Part shown: positions 42,423 through 52,089 of the stretch, in pieces
Layout of the letters: every line of letters begins with the position of its first letter
Position numbering within the stretch: position 1 is the stretch's first letter
DNA from: Paenibacillus albus
Lineage (GTDB): Bacteria > Bacillota > Bacilli > Paenibacillales > Paenibacillaceae
Length of the DNA stretch: 64,000 bases
Assembly (NCBI RefSeq): GCF_003952225.1
Contig: NZ_CP034437.1
Coordinates: forward strand, 2,848,501 to 2,912,500
Direction: 5' to 3'
Translations under genes and position numbers: made by a program
Notes under the pieces: model-generated
Told to the model about the DNA's origin: nothing
Databases searched by the model: none
What the model saw: the letters and a program-made list of their open reading frames with translations, nothing else

Positions 42423-43604
42423 CTAATTCTTAATCCCCTTCGATACGATCTTCACTTTAATAATCGGTTCAAATTCCGTTTGCGGATAAACCGTGTTCCA
42501 GTCCATCTTGTTCCATGTACCGCGATGGAAAGCCATCAGATCGCGTCCAATGCCGAGGGGATCCGAATTCGCTTGCTTTAGCATTCCGGTCGCCTGCTTC
42601 GCCTCTGCAGTCAGCATAGCCGACAGCCGGTTCTCGAGATCGTCTATCGTTTGTTTATCTGCCATGCTATTCTTGCCGTATTCAATCAGCGCCGCTTCCA
42701 ACTGCAATCGAATGCGAACATGGACCTTCCGGCTGTTCTCCAGCCAAACCTTCTTCGAACGGTTCATGGATACGACATTAATGGAAGCATACTGAGAGTG
42801 GTTTTCCACATTCATCTTCCCTTCGTTCTCGCTATCCGCATCGTTCTCGCTGTTACCTTCGTTCTTGCCCATCCCATCATTCGATATATTTCTGGTGATC
42901 ACGCAAGTGCCGCCAAGCTTGCCTTCCAGCAAGAGAAGCAGCGTCGATTGGTCCGGATTCAGTGAATAGCCGGTAAACCGGCGATTGTTCATAAGCGCGA
43001 TGCCGTCAATTTCTGCTCTGTTGCCGACCCGTTTCAGGATCGGAAGGGCACTGTCACGCCCTGGGTCGTAAAAGATAGGGAAGATTTTATGCAGCGTTAC
43101 ATTAGGGATGCTTGTCTCGTAACGGGCGCTGATGATGAGTTTTCGTAAATATTCTCCAGCCGTTGCCGAGCCGATCCGCTCCAGATCGATCAAGCTGCTC
43201 GCTTTGCCTCTTACGATAGCTACCATGGATAACATGGGGTCGCTCGAGCTACGAAATGTGGCATCAAGCAGCGAAGCCAGATCAGTGCGCGCAAGCTTGT
43301 CGCTAATGAGCATCACTTGATTTTTGGATGTGCCAATGGGGCCTGCCAGTTGTGTACCGACCTTTTGATATAGTGCTTCCTCCATCGTAGGGCCAGATGC
43401 AGTGATCACCTCGTGTGTGGGTGCGGTCCGCTCTTTGCTTCCTGGCGATTGAATGGTTACGGTAGTGACGATTTCGTTCTTCTCGTTCAGATCCAGCGCT
43501 GTTGCATAGATAAGCTGCAGGTTTTTTAGCTCATTATGATAGTTGCATCCAGAGAGAAGTACGGTGGCCGCGATGAGCAAACTTAACAGCGCAGTTCGTT
43601 TCAT
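42423..43604 (-). CDS. Ger(x)C-family spore germination lipoprotein
   Basis: C subunit of a GerA-type germinant receptor; 393 aa. A lipoprotein signal peptide (MKRTALLSLLIAATVLLSGC, lipobox LSGC) is followed by NYHNELKNLQLIYATALD, typical of GerAC. It ends in the domain with HRGTWNKMDWNTVYPQTEFEPIIKVKI. An acidic N/E-rich insert (NEGNSENDADSENEGK) is unusual. The ATG at 43604 overlaps the gerAB stop (ATGA). It is expected in the spore inner membrane, made in the forespore. Confidence 0.92.
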   Translation of the reverse strand: MKRTALLSLLIAATVLLSGCNYHNELKNLQLIYATALDLNEKNEIVTTVTIQSPGSKERTAPTHEVITASGPTMEEALYQKVGTQLAGPIGTSKNQVMLISDKLARTDLASLLDATFRSSSDPMLSMVAIVRGKASSLIDLERIGSATAGEYLRKLIISARYETSIPNVTLHKIFPIFYDPGRDSALPILKRVGNRAEIDGIALMNNRRFTGYSLNPDQSTLLLLLEGKLGGTCVITRNISNDGMGKNEGNSENDADSENEGKMNVENHSQYASINVVSMNRSKKVWLENSRKVHVRIRLQLEAALIEYGKNSMADKQTIDDLENRLSAMLTAEAKQATGMLKQANSDPLGIGRDLMAFHRGTWNKMDWNTVYPQTEFEPIIKVKIVSKGIKN

Positions 43605-44671
43605 GCCGGTTTTCCTTCCTTCTTGCCCGTCATCCATGCAACTAATAGCAGCGCAACAGGTAAGCTAATAATGATGAAGCATTCGAACTCGAGTACCCTA
43701 GAGAGATGTGTAAGAAACGCTTCCGATTTCCAGAAAAAGCCCATTGCACAGACGGGCGGGGTGATACAGTAGATGGCGATCCGATGCTTGTTGAGGTGGA
43801 ATAAGGAGCTAATGCTGCGGCCAGTTGCGTACACATAGCTCGTTAATGTCGCAGTCACTTTGACTAACCACACGGATAGAAACAAGAGGTCGATACGTTC
43901 CAGAAATGGCAGAGATATTCCATTCAAGTAATAGGGAACAGGTTGAGGCACCTCGTCGAGCGCTTCCGGGCTGAAATTGAGCGAGCAGGCAAGCACCACG
44001 AGCAAATAGAAGAAAGTAGCTGCGCCATTCGCCCAGAGCGTTGGCGCTACGAGGCTTTTGCCCTCCAATTTCACATCGGAGCTGACGAGAAGCAGCAGCT
44101 CGAAGCCAAGGAATGACAATACCGAACTCTTCATCCCGAGCAGAAGCGCCTTCCAGCCCTCATCGCCAATTGGAAGGAGGTAGCGGTAGTCGAAATTATC
44201 CGGCCCAAGGAACATCAGCAGCAGCAAGAATGGGATCAGGATCGTGATCAACGTATGATAGCGCGCAATAATCCGTATGCTTTCGGGAGCGAAATAGAGC
44301 AGGATAATGGCGTTTACAAGCATGACATACAGCGGATTAGTGAAGGGCAGCACCCATAGCCGGACGAAAATCACTTCGAGCAGCATGATGATGCACGAGG
44401 AGAGCGCAAAGTGGATGATATATAGGATTGTCACTAAATAACCGAGCCATTTGCCGAGCAAGAGCGGTGCGTATTCGAACAGATTTCGACCGGGAAATCT
44501 GTTGCTTAGCGCGATATAAGCGAATATCAGCAGCTGAATGACGACGCCTGCCAGAATGATGGAGATCCATCCTTCGGTGTCTGCTGATTTATGAAGCTCA
44601 TATGGAAATGCAATCACTCCGATGCCGACCTGTGTTTGCAATATGAAACCAAACAATTGAAAACGCGACAT
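43601..44671 (-). CDS. GerAB-type spore germination permease subunit
   Basis: B subunit of a germinant receptor; about 356 aa, ten membrane segments, APC-superfamily fold. It begins MSRFQLFGFILQTQVGIGVIAFPYEL, as usual for GerAB, which binds the small-molecule germinant. The ATG at 44671 has GGAGAGG 5 bases upstream; the longer frame to 44740 has none. It lies 20 bp after gerAA and overlaps gerAC. Confidence 0.92.
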   Translation of the reverse strand: MSRFQLFGFILQTQVGIGVIAFPYELHKSADTEGWISIILAGVVIQLLIFAYIALSNRFPGRNLFEYAPLLLGKWLGYLVTILYIIHFALSSCIIMLLEVIFVRLWVLPFTNPLYVMLVNAIILLYFAPESIRIIARYHTLITILIPFLLLLMFLGPDNFDYRYLLPIGDEGWKALLLGMKSSVLSFLGFELLLLVSSDVKLEGKSLVAPTLWANGAATFFYLLVVLACSLNFSPEALDEVPQPVPYYLNGISLPFLERIDLLFLSVWLVKVTATLTSYVYATGRSISSLFHLNKHRIAIYCITPPVCAMGFFWKSEAFLTHLSRVLEFECFIIISLPVALLLVAWMTGKKEGKPA

Positions 44672-44691
44672 AATAACCTCTCCTGCTTGGT

Positions 44692-46095
44692 TCACCCTCG
44701 GCGGAACAGCTTCCTTGGCAATTGAAGAATTGCGGGCCACAGACGTTTTGGTTCCAAAGGGGTGAGCGGATAGAAATAAGGGACGCCATAGGTTTCGAGC
44801 TTCGTTAAATGCATGAACAGCAGGCTGAAGCTGAACGCGATGCCGACAAACCCGAGCAATACGGCAGCGAACATAACTGGTATACTAACAAGCCGCAGTG
44901 CAAGACGCATCTCATGCGATGGAATGCTGAAGGACGCGACAGCCGTGAGAGCGATGACGACGATCATCGTCGTGGATACGAGATTCGCGTTGACGACTTC
45001 TGTCCCAATTACGAGACCGCCTACGATGGAGAGTGTTGAGGCGATCGCTTTAGGCAGCCGCAGGGCCGCTTCACGCAGCAGCTCGAGCACGGTTATCATG
45101 AACAGTGCTTCGATGAGCGGATTGAAAGGAATATTCTCCAATGACGCTTTGAGCGAGAACACAAGGTCTATAGGCAGCACTTCAAAATGATTGGATACGA
45201 TGGCGATATAGATAGACGGTAAAGCGACGGTTATCAGTACGCTGATATACCTCAGGAATCGGAAGAAGGAGCCATTCCACCAGCGCAGCACGAAGTCATC
45301 CGGCACTTGGAAGAACATGAAGAACGTCGCTGGCAAAATAAAGGCAGATGCATTGCCGTCCGCCAGAACGACAATGCGACCCTCCATCAGATGAGAGACG
45401 GTCGTATCGGGACGCTCGGTGCTGAGCATCTGTGGGAATAATGACCACCTGCTCGTCTCGAGAATATCCGCAATTTGGCCCTCAGACTTCACATATTTAG
45501 CGGTGACGGCTTCAATTCGAGTGGAGATCTGTTCTACGACAGCGTCATCAGCTAGTCCGGAGATATACAGAAGCGAGACATGATAAGGGCTCTTCGTCCC
45601 AAGCACGAAGCTGCGCTCGGTTAGGTCAGGCGTTTCTAGCCGCCTACGGATCAATTGGCGATTGGCAAACAAATCATCGACAAAGCCCTCATGAGAGCCG
45701 CGAATCGTCTGCTCGTTCTGAGGTACAGAACCACTGTCGCCTGCACTTACACTTACATCTGCAAGTACGGTTTGCTCCAATCCTTCGAGAAGAATAGCGC
45801 ATTTCCCCTGCAGCAAAGCAGCCGCCGCCAGTTCGATCGTGTCTACTCGTTCTATACTCAGAACAGGCAGCACATCCTCGAAGCGGTCGGAAATCGCAGT
45901 CAATAGCGGCTTAAGCACCTGCGACTGCAAGCTGGACTTATTCGTGAACGCAACATGGTAGAGAATGCAGCCGTTCTTGTCCAGCAGCCGAAACGGGCGC
46001 AGCTGAATGTCGGATTCCGATTCGAAAACGGCCTTCAATGCATGGATGGCGGACTCCAAGTCAGCAGGGATTGGCGAAGCTCCAAGTTGTTTCAA
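44692..46095 (-). CDS. GerAA-type spore germination receptor subunit
   Basis: A subunit of a germinant receptor; about 467 aa. A hydrophilic N-terminal domain is followed by GerA membrane motifs: MEGRIVVLADGNASAFILPATFFMFFQ, LPIDLVFSLKASLENIPFNPLIEALFMITVLELLREA and the C-terminal FYPLTP. The TTG at 46095 is chosen because GGAGGG stands 10 bases upstream and the product matches the usual start of the family. A TTG at 46149 is in frame with a poor site. A TGAATA/CATACTG pair at 46138-46164 (minus) looks like a forespore promoter but with a short 14-base spacer. Confidence 0.9.
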   Translation of the reverse strand: MKQLGASPIPADLESAIHALKAVFESESDIQLRPFRLLDKNGCILYHVAFTNKSSLQSQVLKPLLTAISDRFEDVLPVLSIERVDTIELAAAALLQGKCAILLEGLEQTVLADVSVSAGDSGSVPQNEQTIRGSHEGFVDDLFANRQLIRRRLETPDLTERSFVLGTKSPYHVSLLYISGLADDAVVEQISTRIEAVTAKYVKSEGQIADILETSRWSLFPQMLSTERPDTTVSHLMEGRIVVLADGNASAFILPATFFMFFQVPDDFVLRWWNGSFFRFLRYISVLITVALPSIYIAIVSNHFEVLPIDLVFSLKASLENIPFNPLIEALFMITVLELLREAALRLPKAIASTLSIVGGLVIGTEVVNANLVSTTMIVVIALTAVASFSIPSHEMRLALRLVSIPVMFAAVLLGFVGIAFSFSLLFMHLTKLETYGVPYFYPLTPLEPKRLWPAILQLPRKLFRRG

Positions 46096-46187
46096 AAACC
46101 GTAATCCCTCCAAGCATGCAAATATGCGTATCAAGCCCAGTATGTGCAACCTTTACTATATTCATCCAAATATAAGTAGTGTACATG

Positions 46188-46226
46188 CGAAAAAAAGCCC
46201 TTCCCGGTTTGAACAACGGGAAGGGC
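46188..46226 (-). terminator. Terminator after the FAD oxidoreductase gene
   Basis: A 10-bp stem GCCCTTCCCG/CGGGAAGGGC, followed on the minus strand by TTTTTTTCG. Confidence 0.85.
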
Positions 46227-46240
46227 AACGCACGGTAAAT

Positions 46241-47560
46241 TTATGAATGAATGGCTTTCTTCGCTTCTGCGATCAGCAGGGACGCGGCTTTGCGTCCGCT
46301 TGAGAATGCGCGCTCTGCCAGCTCGCCTTTCCCTTCGCAGCCGTCGCCGCAGAAGAAGAACGGCATGCTCTCAATCCGATTCGGCAGCAGCCGGTTGCCG
46401 GCGATGTTCTTCACGCTCTGCACCATCGCTTTCTTCGACACGCGCTTTACCGCGACGGCTTCGCGCCACCCTGGATAATGGCGATCGAACAGCGATTCCA
46501 TTTGCTGCGTTTTCTCATCCAGATAGGCTTTGCGGTCGGTATCGCCGCCGCTGCTCTCATCGCTAAGGTAGGCGATGCCTTGCAGCAGCTGCCCGCCTTC
46601 CGGAACGAGCGTATGATCGGTCGCCGATACGTCGGAGATGAACAGCTTGTGGTTCATGTCGCTTATATAGCTAAACGGCCGTGCAACGACGTGGTTAAGG
46701 CCGATATCATAAACCATAACCTCTGTTGCCGTATTGTGCTCGTATGGCGCGAGGAAGGGCTCCCAAGGCGTCCCGCGAAGCAGCTTCGTCACCTGCTGAA
46801 CAGGCATCGCAAACACGACTCGGTCGAATTCTTCTTCACGTGCTTTCGTCTTGAGCCAGTATTTGCCCTGCTCATAGCGGATTCCGTCAACACCTTCTTG
46901 GAGGGCGATGGACCAGCGTTCAGAATGAACGACTTTGTCTCTTAGCTGATTCGTAATGACGGCCCAGCTGCCCAGAACGTAGTTGACCGGACGATGCGAG
47001 AGGAACAGGTTATGGTAGTAATCGCTGATGACTGCGCCAGGAACGCGCCTCGCATCCTCAGGCGTAATGAAGAAATTGCTGCATACGAGATGCTCCCATA
47101 GTTCCTTTACATCCTCGGCTGCGCCGGACTCGGCCAAATAGTCGCCAAGTGTATCGTAATGTTTAATTTGATGGATGTTTGCAATGATAGCCGTAATTTC
47201 TCCGACAAAACGAACCTTCTGCATCGTCGTCAGAATATCGGTCTTCACGAGGTTAACAAAGTCCATCGGAGCTGGCGTTAGATGCTCGCCTTTCTCGTAC
47301 ATGACCTTGCGCTTATCGACTTGCTTGCTGCTGAATTGCAGTGCTAGCTCGCGTTCCATGTCGGATAATGTGTGCCTGTCCAGGCCGTAGATGGCATGCG
47401 CGCCGTAATTGAGCGTGAAGCCCGACTTCTCATACGTAAATGCCCGTCCGCCAAGCTGCGGACTTCGCTCGAATAGAACACCTCGGAAGCCAGGCTGCTC
47501 TGACAGATAAGCGGCTGCGGTCAAGCCCGCCAGTCCGCCGCCGATAATGGCCACTTTCAT
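46241..47560 (-). CDS. FAD-dependent oxidoreductase (amine oxidase/phytoene desaturase-like)
   Basis: A 439-residue flavoprotein. The N-terminal FAD fold is MKVAIIGGGLAGLTAAAYLSE, followed by the second-glycine/Arg motif RSPQLGGRAFTYE and the C-terminal FAD contact FFFCGDGCEGKGELAERAFSSG. The architecture matches the NAD(P)/FAD amine-oxidase-like superfamily with desaturases and protoporphyrinogen oxidase; the exact substrate is not readable. The ATG is preceded by GAGGGGAGAG. It is monocistronic, between the ger operon and the HAD gene. Confidence 0.85.
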   Translation of the reverse strand: MKVAIIGGGLAGLTAAAYLSEQPGFRGVLFERSPQLGGRAFTYEKSGFTLNYGAHAIYGLDRHTLSDMERELALQFSSKQVDKRKVMYEKGEHLTPAPMDFVNLVKTDILTTMQKVRFVGEITAIIANIHQIKHYDTLGDYLAESGAAEDVKELWEHLVCSNFFITPEDARRVPGAVISDYYHNLFLSHRPVNYVLGSWAVITNQLRDKVVHSERWSIALQEGVDGIRYEQGKYWLKTKAREEEFDRVVFAMPVQQVTKLLRGTPWEPFLAPYEHNTATEVMVYDIGLNHVVARPFSYISDMNHKLFISDVSATDHTLVPEGGQLLQGIAYLSDESSGGDTDRKAYLDEKTQQMESLFDRHYPGWREAVAVKRVSKKAMVQSVKNIAGNRLLPNRIESMPFFFCGDGCEGKGELAERAFSSGRKAASLLIAEAKKAIHS

Positions 47561-47766
47561 TTTCGAACTCTCCCCTCATATCTATCCCAATTATACGCAT
47601 GACCAAAATGTCAATCCATCTCATTAATGGCTGATAGTCTGATCAATTCGGCATCGGTTTGTCGAATTTTGTTCCATCCAGGTAAGCAGGAATCCGCTTC
47701 CATTTATTGAACTGATATAAATTCAATATTAACTATCCCAGAATAAGGAAGGCGAGGAAGCTCAAC

Positions 47767-48303
47767 ATGGAGAACAAGAAACTGATCATTTTCCTAGACA
47801 GCGGAGACACAATTGTTGATGAATCGACTGAAATCAGAGATGAAGAGGGGATTGTCATTAGCGCGGACCTGATCCCTGGAGCGGATGTCATGGTGAAGAC
47901 GCTATATGAGAGAGGGTATACGCTTGCTCTGGTAGCAGACGGTGATGCGCAGTCATTTAAGAACGTATTTAAACAGAATGACCTGTACGAGTATTTTACG
48001 ACGATGATTTATTCCGAAACGATCAAGGCCAGCAAGCCAAGTCCTCGCATGTTCAAAGCGGCGATTGGGGCGCTGGACCTTAGCGATTCCGATTGCTCCC
48101 GAATCATAATGGTTGGCAACAATTTGAGCCGCGACGTAAAAGGTGCGAATGCGCTTGGCATAACGAGTGTGTTCCAAAGCTGGACGACACGCTATCCGCA
48201 TACGCCTGCAGATGAAACGGAGCGGCCGGCTTACACGATTCGCGAGCCTCTCGAACTGCTCGATTTGGTTGAACAATTGAATCGCGAGCTTGCATATAAC
48301 TAA
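47767..48303 (+). CDS. HAD-superfamily hydrolase-like protein
   Basis: A 178-residue HAD fold protein. Motif I is IIFLDSGDTIVDE, with D-x-G-D-T where most have D-x-D-G-T. Motif II is in LALVADGD, the Lys motif in SKPSPRMF, and motif IV reads VGNNLSRDVKGA, with Asn where the first metal Asp is usual. These variants suggest altered or weak phosphatase activity. GGCGAGG lies upstream of the ATG. A YjjG- or PGP-like nucleotide phosphatase is possible. Confidence 0.82.
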   Translation: MENKKLIIFLDSGDTIVDESTEIRDEEGIVISADLIPGADVMVKTLYERGYTLALVADGDAQSFKNVFKQNDLYEYFTTMIYSETIKASKPSPRMFKAAIGALDLSDSDCSRIIMVGNNLSRDVKGANALGITSVFQSWTTRYPHTPADETERPAYTIREPLELLDLVEQLNRELAYN

Positions 48304-48426
48304 GACAGAACAGCATTCATAGCTTCCAAATTCTTTGCTGTATAAACGCCCATTTTGCAGCTGGCTAGGCGCCATTTGCCTACGGGCGAATATCATGGTA
48401 ACAGAATGAAGGAGGTCATGAACAGC

Positions 48427-48942
48427 ATGGAGAAGAAGGTTACGACTTCCCCGGTCGGAAAGGCGTCTAATCAGCCAATGCCTTCCAAAAAATCGAATGC
48501 TTCCAAAGGATGGAACATATCGAAAGGCTGGAATGGATCAAAAGGTGCGAATGCATCGAAAGGCTCGAACGCATCCAATGGCGGAAATGCTTCGAAGGGC
48601 GAGAAGAAGCATGAGAATAAGCCGATGGTCATGGAGAAGCACGAAAAGCATCACACTCATCATGAAATGAAGCAAAAATGCCATGAGCATATGCATCGGT
48701 ACGTACTTGTACACACGCATGACGGCTGGTGCTGCGATGGTATTGTTGAACATATTGACGATGAATACGTATGCCTCGCTGTGCCATGCGGCGGCAATGT
48801 AGAGCAGCACGGGCGCGCGTTCTTCCCGCAGCCGCCGTTTTTCCCGATCTATCCATACCCGTTCTTCCCGCGCAGACGGTTCGTTCGGCAAGTATTCCCG
48901 CTCACGACGCTGCTCGGATTATCGCTTCTGCCCTATTATTAA
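48427..48942 (+). CDS. Repeat-containing, histidine-rich coat-like protein
   Basis: A 171-residue protein in four parts. First come a Ser/Lys-rich start and six tandem hexapeptides of form N-x-S-K-G-x (residues 24-59). A His-rich segment follows (HEKHHTHHEMKQKCHEHMH). A small strand-rich domain VLVHTHDGWCCDGIVEHIDDEYVCLAVP resembles an Sm/SH3-like barrel. It ends in an aromatic/proline tail (FFPQPPFFPIYPYPFF) with LLGLSLLPYY. Such tails occur in spore-coat and exosporium proteins of Paenibacillaceae, so a coat role is inferred. The start at 48427 has AAGGAGG 11 bases upstream. Confidence 0.65.
   Translation: MEKKVTTSPVGKASNQPMPSKKSNASKGWNISKGWNGSKGANASKGSNASNGGNASKGEKKHENKPMVMEKHEKHHTHHEMKQKCHEHMHRYVLVHTHDGWCCDGIVEHIDDEYVCLAVPCGGNVEQHGRAFFPQPPFFPIYPYPFFPRRRFVRQVFPLTTLLGLSLLPYY
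48496..48603 (+). repeat. Six 18-bp tandem coding repeats (N-x-S-K-G-x)
   Basis: Units NASKGW, NISKGW, NGSKGA, NASKGS, NASNGG and NASKGE. Codons differ between units (aac/aat, tcc/tcg/tca), so the peptide rather than the DNA is conserved, though copy number may still vary among strains. Confidence 0.85.
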
Positions 48943-48982
48943 TCTAGTGATTATCGGCTGTATTCCCTCCGCCGATGTAAAG

Positions 48983-49005
48983 AGCCGACCTTGTGTCGGC
49001 TTTTT
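48983..49005 (+). terminator. Rho-independent terminator
   Basis: AGCCGAC-CTTGT-GTCGGCT followed by TTTT. It ends the coat-like gene transcript and shows that the signalling gene must start further downstream. Confidence 0.85.
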
Positions 49006-49119
49006 GCATTCAATTGGGCATGCTTCGTGGCATCATCTGGCATTATTTTTGCTGAATTTTGTCATAATTTCGTTTATGATGAGTATGAAGTTTATCACAT
49101 TCACGAAAGAGGGACATTG

Positions 49120-51567
49120 GTGCATCATCACTTGCATGGCTCTTATGACCTGCTGTTGGTCTTATTCTCTTATTTGGTTGCGACAGTTGCTTCGTATACG
49201 GTGTTAGATTTAATTGGGAGAATCAGTACGTCTAGCGGGATGCAGCGCTGGGGTTGGGTTGCTTTCGGCGCGGTCGGAATGGGGCTTGGCGTATGGTCGA
49301 TGCATTTTGTCGGCATGCTCGCATTCTCGCTGAGTACTCCCGTTGCTTATAATTTGGAAATGGTCATCCTCTCAGTGGTGGTCATTATTGCAGCAGCGTT
49401 TATCGCCCTTATCATTGTCGGCCAGAGCAAGCTGACAATACCCCGCTTGATTACAGGCGGTATGCTGCTCGCTACGGGGATCTCGGTCATGCATTATACC
49501 GGGATGGCTGCCATGCAAATTAATATTACATATGACCCGTTATTCTTCTCGCTGTCGATTGTAATTGCGATCATCGCTTCGAACGTGGCTTTATGGCTGT
49601 CTTTCTTCCTGCATCAGGGAAAGGAACGGAATAAGATATGGGTGAAGCTTGTAAGCAGCTTCATTATGGGAGCTGCGGTAGCAGGAATGCACTATACCGG
49701 GATGCATGCCGCGCAGTTCGAAATGCGGGCGGAGTCAGACATGGTGCACGGCGTCATGCTGGACCAAACGTTCCTGCCTTATCTGATCGCAGGTGCAACG
49801 CTATTCACGCTGGGGTTATCGATCTTTGGCATCTACATCTCCAATCGCCTGTCCAAGAAGGACTCGGAAATTCTACAGAACGAGCGCTGGTATAAGTCGC
49901 TGTTCGAGAACAATCAAGACGGCATTATTTCTATTGACAACGATCTTAATATTATCGACTACAACATGGCTATCACCGAGCTTACCGGGCTTCCCGGAAG
50001 TTGGTTTCGAGGTAACTCGATCATCAATCTGCTGCCTTTCGTTGTGGAGGAAGAGTTGGAACGTACTCGCGAGATGCTGTATAAGTCTTTACACGGTGAG
50101 ATGCAGAACTATCCATCCGCTATCATTCACCAGCTCGGTCATCGGGTTGATATAAACGTTGTGAATGTACCTGTCAACGTGAACGGGCAGATCGTCGGCA
50201 GTTATATAATCGCCAAGGACGTAACCGAAGAGAAGGCCGCGAAGGAGCAGATTCAGCATCTGGCGTTTCACGATGAATTGACAGGCCTGCCTAACCGTCG
50301 TTGGTTCAATCAGGGGCTCGCGCAGAAGATTGAGAGCGGAAGCGGACGCTTTACGGTGATGGTCATGGATATGGATCGCTTCAAGCTAATCAATGATTCG
50401 CTTGGACATACGTATGGAGACTTGTTCTTGCAGGAAGTGAGCAGGCGCATTCAAACGTGCATCCGTGATTTCGACATGACGCTCTCCCGAATGGGCGGCG
50501 ATGAATTCACGCTGCTCTGTGACGGCATCTATGGGGAAGAAGAGATAACTGAGATTACGGTGCGAATTATTGAGGCGGTCGCGGTGCCATATCGCCTGAA
50601 AGAGAATGACTTCTACGTCACGACCAGTATCGGCATCGCGGTATATCCCGAGCATGGGTCAGATGCGGTGCAATTGCTCCAAAACGCCGATACCGCGATG
50701 TATGAAGTGAAGAAGAACGGGAAGAACGGCTATCAGTACTATACAAAAGAATTGCATGCGCTATTGCAGGAGAAGATCCAGCTGGAAGGCGATTTGCGGC
50801 AGGCGCTCACGCAGGGCCAGCTGTTCCTTGATTACCAGCCGCAAGCCGATGCAGGCACGAATCAGATTATCGGCGTCGAAGCGCTCGTCCGCTGGCAGCA
50901 CCCGACGAAGGGCATTCTGTCTCCCGGTGTGTTCATTCCGATAGCTGAAGAAACGGCGATGATTTATGAGCTGGGCACTTGGGTGCTGAGGGAAGCCTGC
51001 AGGCAAATGAAAGCATGGCATGACGCGGGAGGACCGTTAATTACGGTATCAGTCAACCTCTCATCCCAGCAGTTCCATCAAGCGAATTTAACGACATATA
51101 TTAAAGATATTTTGGAAGAAACGAAACTTGAGTCGCGCTACTTGGAGCTCGAAATTACGGAGAGCATGATGATGGATCCGAAAGTATCGAGCAGCATTCT
51201 GAATGAATTGTCGGAGTCCGGCATTCGCATAAGTCTGGATGACTTCGGAACGGGTTACAGCTCGCTCAGCTATCTCAAGCTGCTGCCTATCCATAAGCTG
51301 AAGATCGACCGTTCGTTTATTCGCGACATTACCCAGAATGTGAACGACAAAGCGATCGTAGCGACGATTATTTCCATGGCGAAGCATTTGAACATGGACG
51401 TCATCGCGGAAGGCATCGAGACGAAGGAGCAGCTCGACATACTGGTGGACAACGATTGCAGCGAAATTCAAGGTTATTACTACAGCCGGCCGCTGTCCGC
51501 GAGTGATGTGGAAGCAATGTTCTTGAGCGACAGAAAGCTGCAGCCGCTGCAATCAGACCGTGCGTAG
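49120..51567 (+). CDS. MHYT-PAS-GGDEF-EAL cyclic-di-GMP signalling protein
   Basis: Membrane sensor of about 815 aa. Seven-helix MHYT domain with three motif copies (MHFVGMLAF, MHYTGMAAM, MHYTGMHAA) thought to sense a diatomic gas through copper. A PAS domain follows (KSLFENNQDGIISIDNDLNIIDYN). The diguanylate cyclase has intact RMGGDEF. The phosphodiesterase has intact EALVRWQ, DDFGTGYSSL and EGIET. Both catalytic domains look active. GTG 49120 gives the usual HHHLHGSYD start behind AGAGGGA; the frame to 48991 enters the terminator. Confidence 0.92.
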   Translation: MHHHLHGSYDLLLVLFSYLVATVASYTVLDLIGRISTSSGMQRWGWVAFGAVGMGLGVWSMHFVGMLAFSLSTPVAYNLEMVILSVVVIIAAAFIALIIVGQSKLTIPRLITGGMLLATGISVMHYTGMAAMQINITYDPLFFSLSIVIAIIASNVALWLSFFLHQGKERNKIWVKLVSSFIMGAAVAGMHYTGMHAAQFEMRAESDMVHGVMLDQTFLPYLIAGATLFTLGLSIFGIYISNRLSKKDSEILQNERWYKSLFENNQDGIISIDNDLNIIDYNMAITELTGLPGSWFRGNSIINLLPFVVEEELERTREMLYKSLHGEMQNYPSAIIHQLGHRVDINVVNVPVNVNGQIVGSYIIAKDVTEEKAAKEQIQHLAFHDELTGLPNRRWFNQGLAQKIESGSGRFTVMVMDMDRFKLINDSLGHTYGDLFLQEVSRRIQTCIRDFDMTLSRMGGDEFTLLCDGIYGEEEITEITVRIIEAVAVPYRLKENDFYVTTSIGIAVYPEHGSDAVQLLQNADTAMYEVKKNGKNGYQYYTKELHALLQEKIQLEGDLRQALTQGQLFLDYQPQADAGTNQIIGVEALVRWQHPTKGILSPGVFIPIAEETAMIYELGTWVLREACRQMKAWHDAGGPLITVSVNLSSQQFHQANLTTYIKDILEETKLESRYLELEITESMMMDPKVSSSILNELSESGIRISLDDFGTGYSSLSYLKLLPIHKLKIDRSFIRDITQNVNDKAIVATIISMAKHLNMDVIAEGIETKEQLDILVDNDCSEIQGYYYSRPLSASDVEAMFLSDRKLQPLQSDRA

Positions 51568-51677
51568 CGAGCGAATAGCTGAATTCTGACGAGATGGACT
51601 TGTCCTCCTATTTTCGCTATTATTGAGACTAGGATGTATTCGCGATTTACAATTTAAAGGGAGAGGAGGAGAAGAGA

Positions 51678-52016
51678 ATGGATTGTATTTTTTGTAAAAT
51701 TATTGAAGGCAGCATTCCATCCAAAAAAGTGTTTGAGAACGAGCATGTCGTTGCTTTCCACGACATACAGCCTGCAGCACCGGTACATATTCTTCTCATC
51801 CCGAAGAAGCATATCGCCACGATGAATGATGTAACCGACGCAGATGATACGCTGATGGCGGAGCTGTTCCGAGCTGCGCGTCATGTAGCTGCAGAGCTAG
51901 GCGTTGCAGAATCCGGCTACCGACTTGTAAATAACTGTAATTCAGACGGCGGACAAATTGTTTACCACCTGCATATTCACCTCCTTGGCGGGGAGAAATT
52001 AAAGGGGCTTGGTTAA
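51678..52016 (+). CDS. HIT-family (histidine triad) nucleotide-binding protein
   Basis: A 112-residue Hint-type purine-nucleotide phosphoramidase. It starts MDCIFCKIIEGSIPSKKVFE, with two Cys of the optional zinc site, contains HDIQPAAPVHILLIPKKH, and has the catalytic HLHIHLLGG triad (HxHxH) near the end. GGGAGAGGAGGAG precedes the ATG. It lies upstream of rpsU, which has its own strong promoter. Confidence 0.94.
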   Translation: MDCIFCKIIEGSIPSKKVFENEHVVAFHDIQPAAPVHILLIPKKHIATMNDVTDADDTLMAELFRAARHVAAELGVAESGYRLVNNCNSDGGQIVYHLHIHLLGGEKLKGLG

Positions 52017-52089
52017 GTTTTTTGCCGCTTTATTACTCGGTTTAGTGGGCTGTTCAGGGGTATGTATAAAAATAGCATGTCCATTTAAG

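Noticed and set aside
48991-49119. Upstream extension of the GGDEF/EAL protein
   Set aside because: The first codons lie inside a rho-independent terminator and there is no ribosome binding site; GTG 49120 fits the family start.
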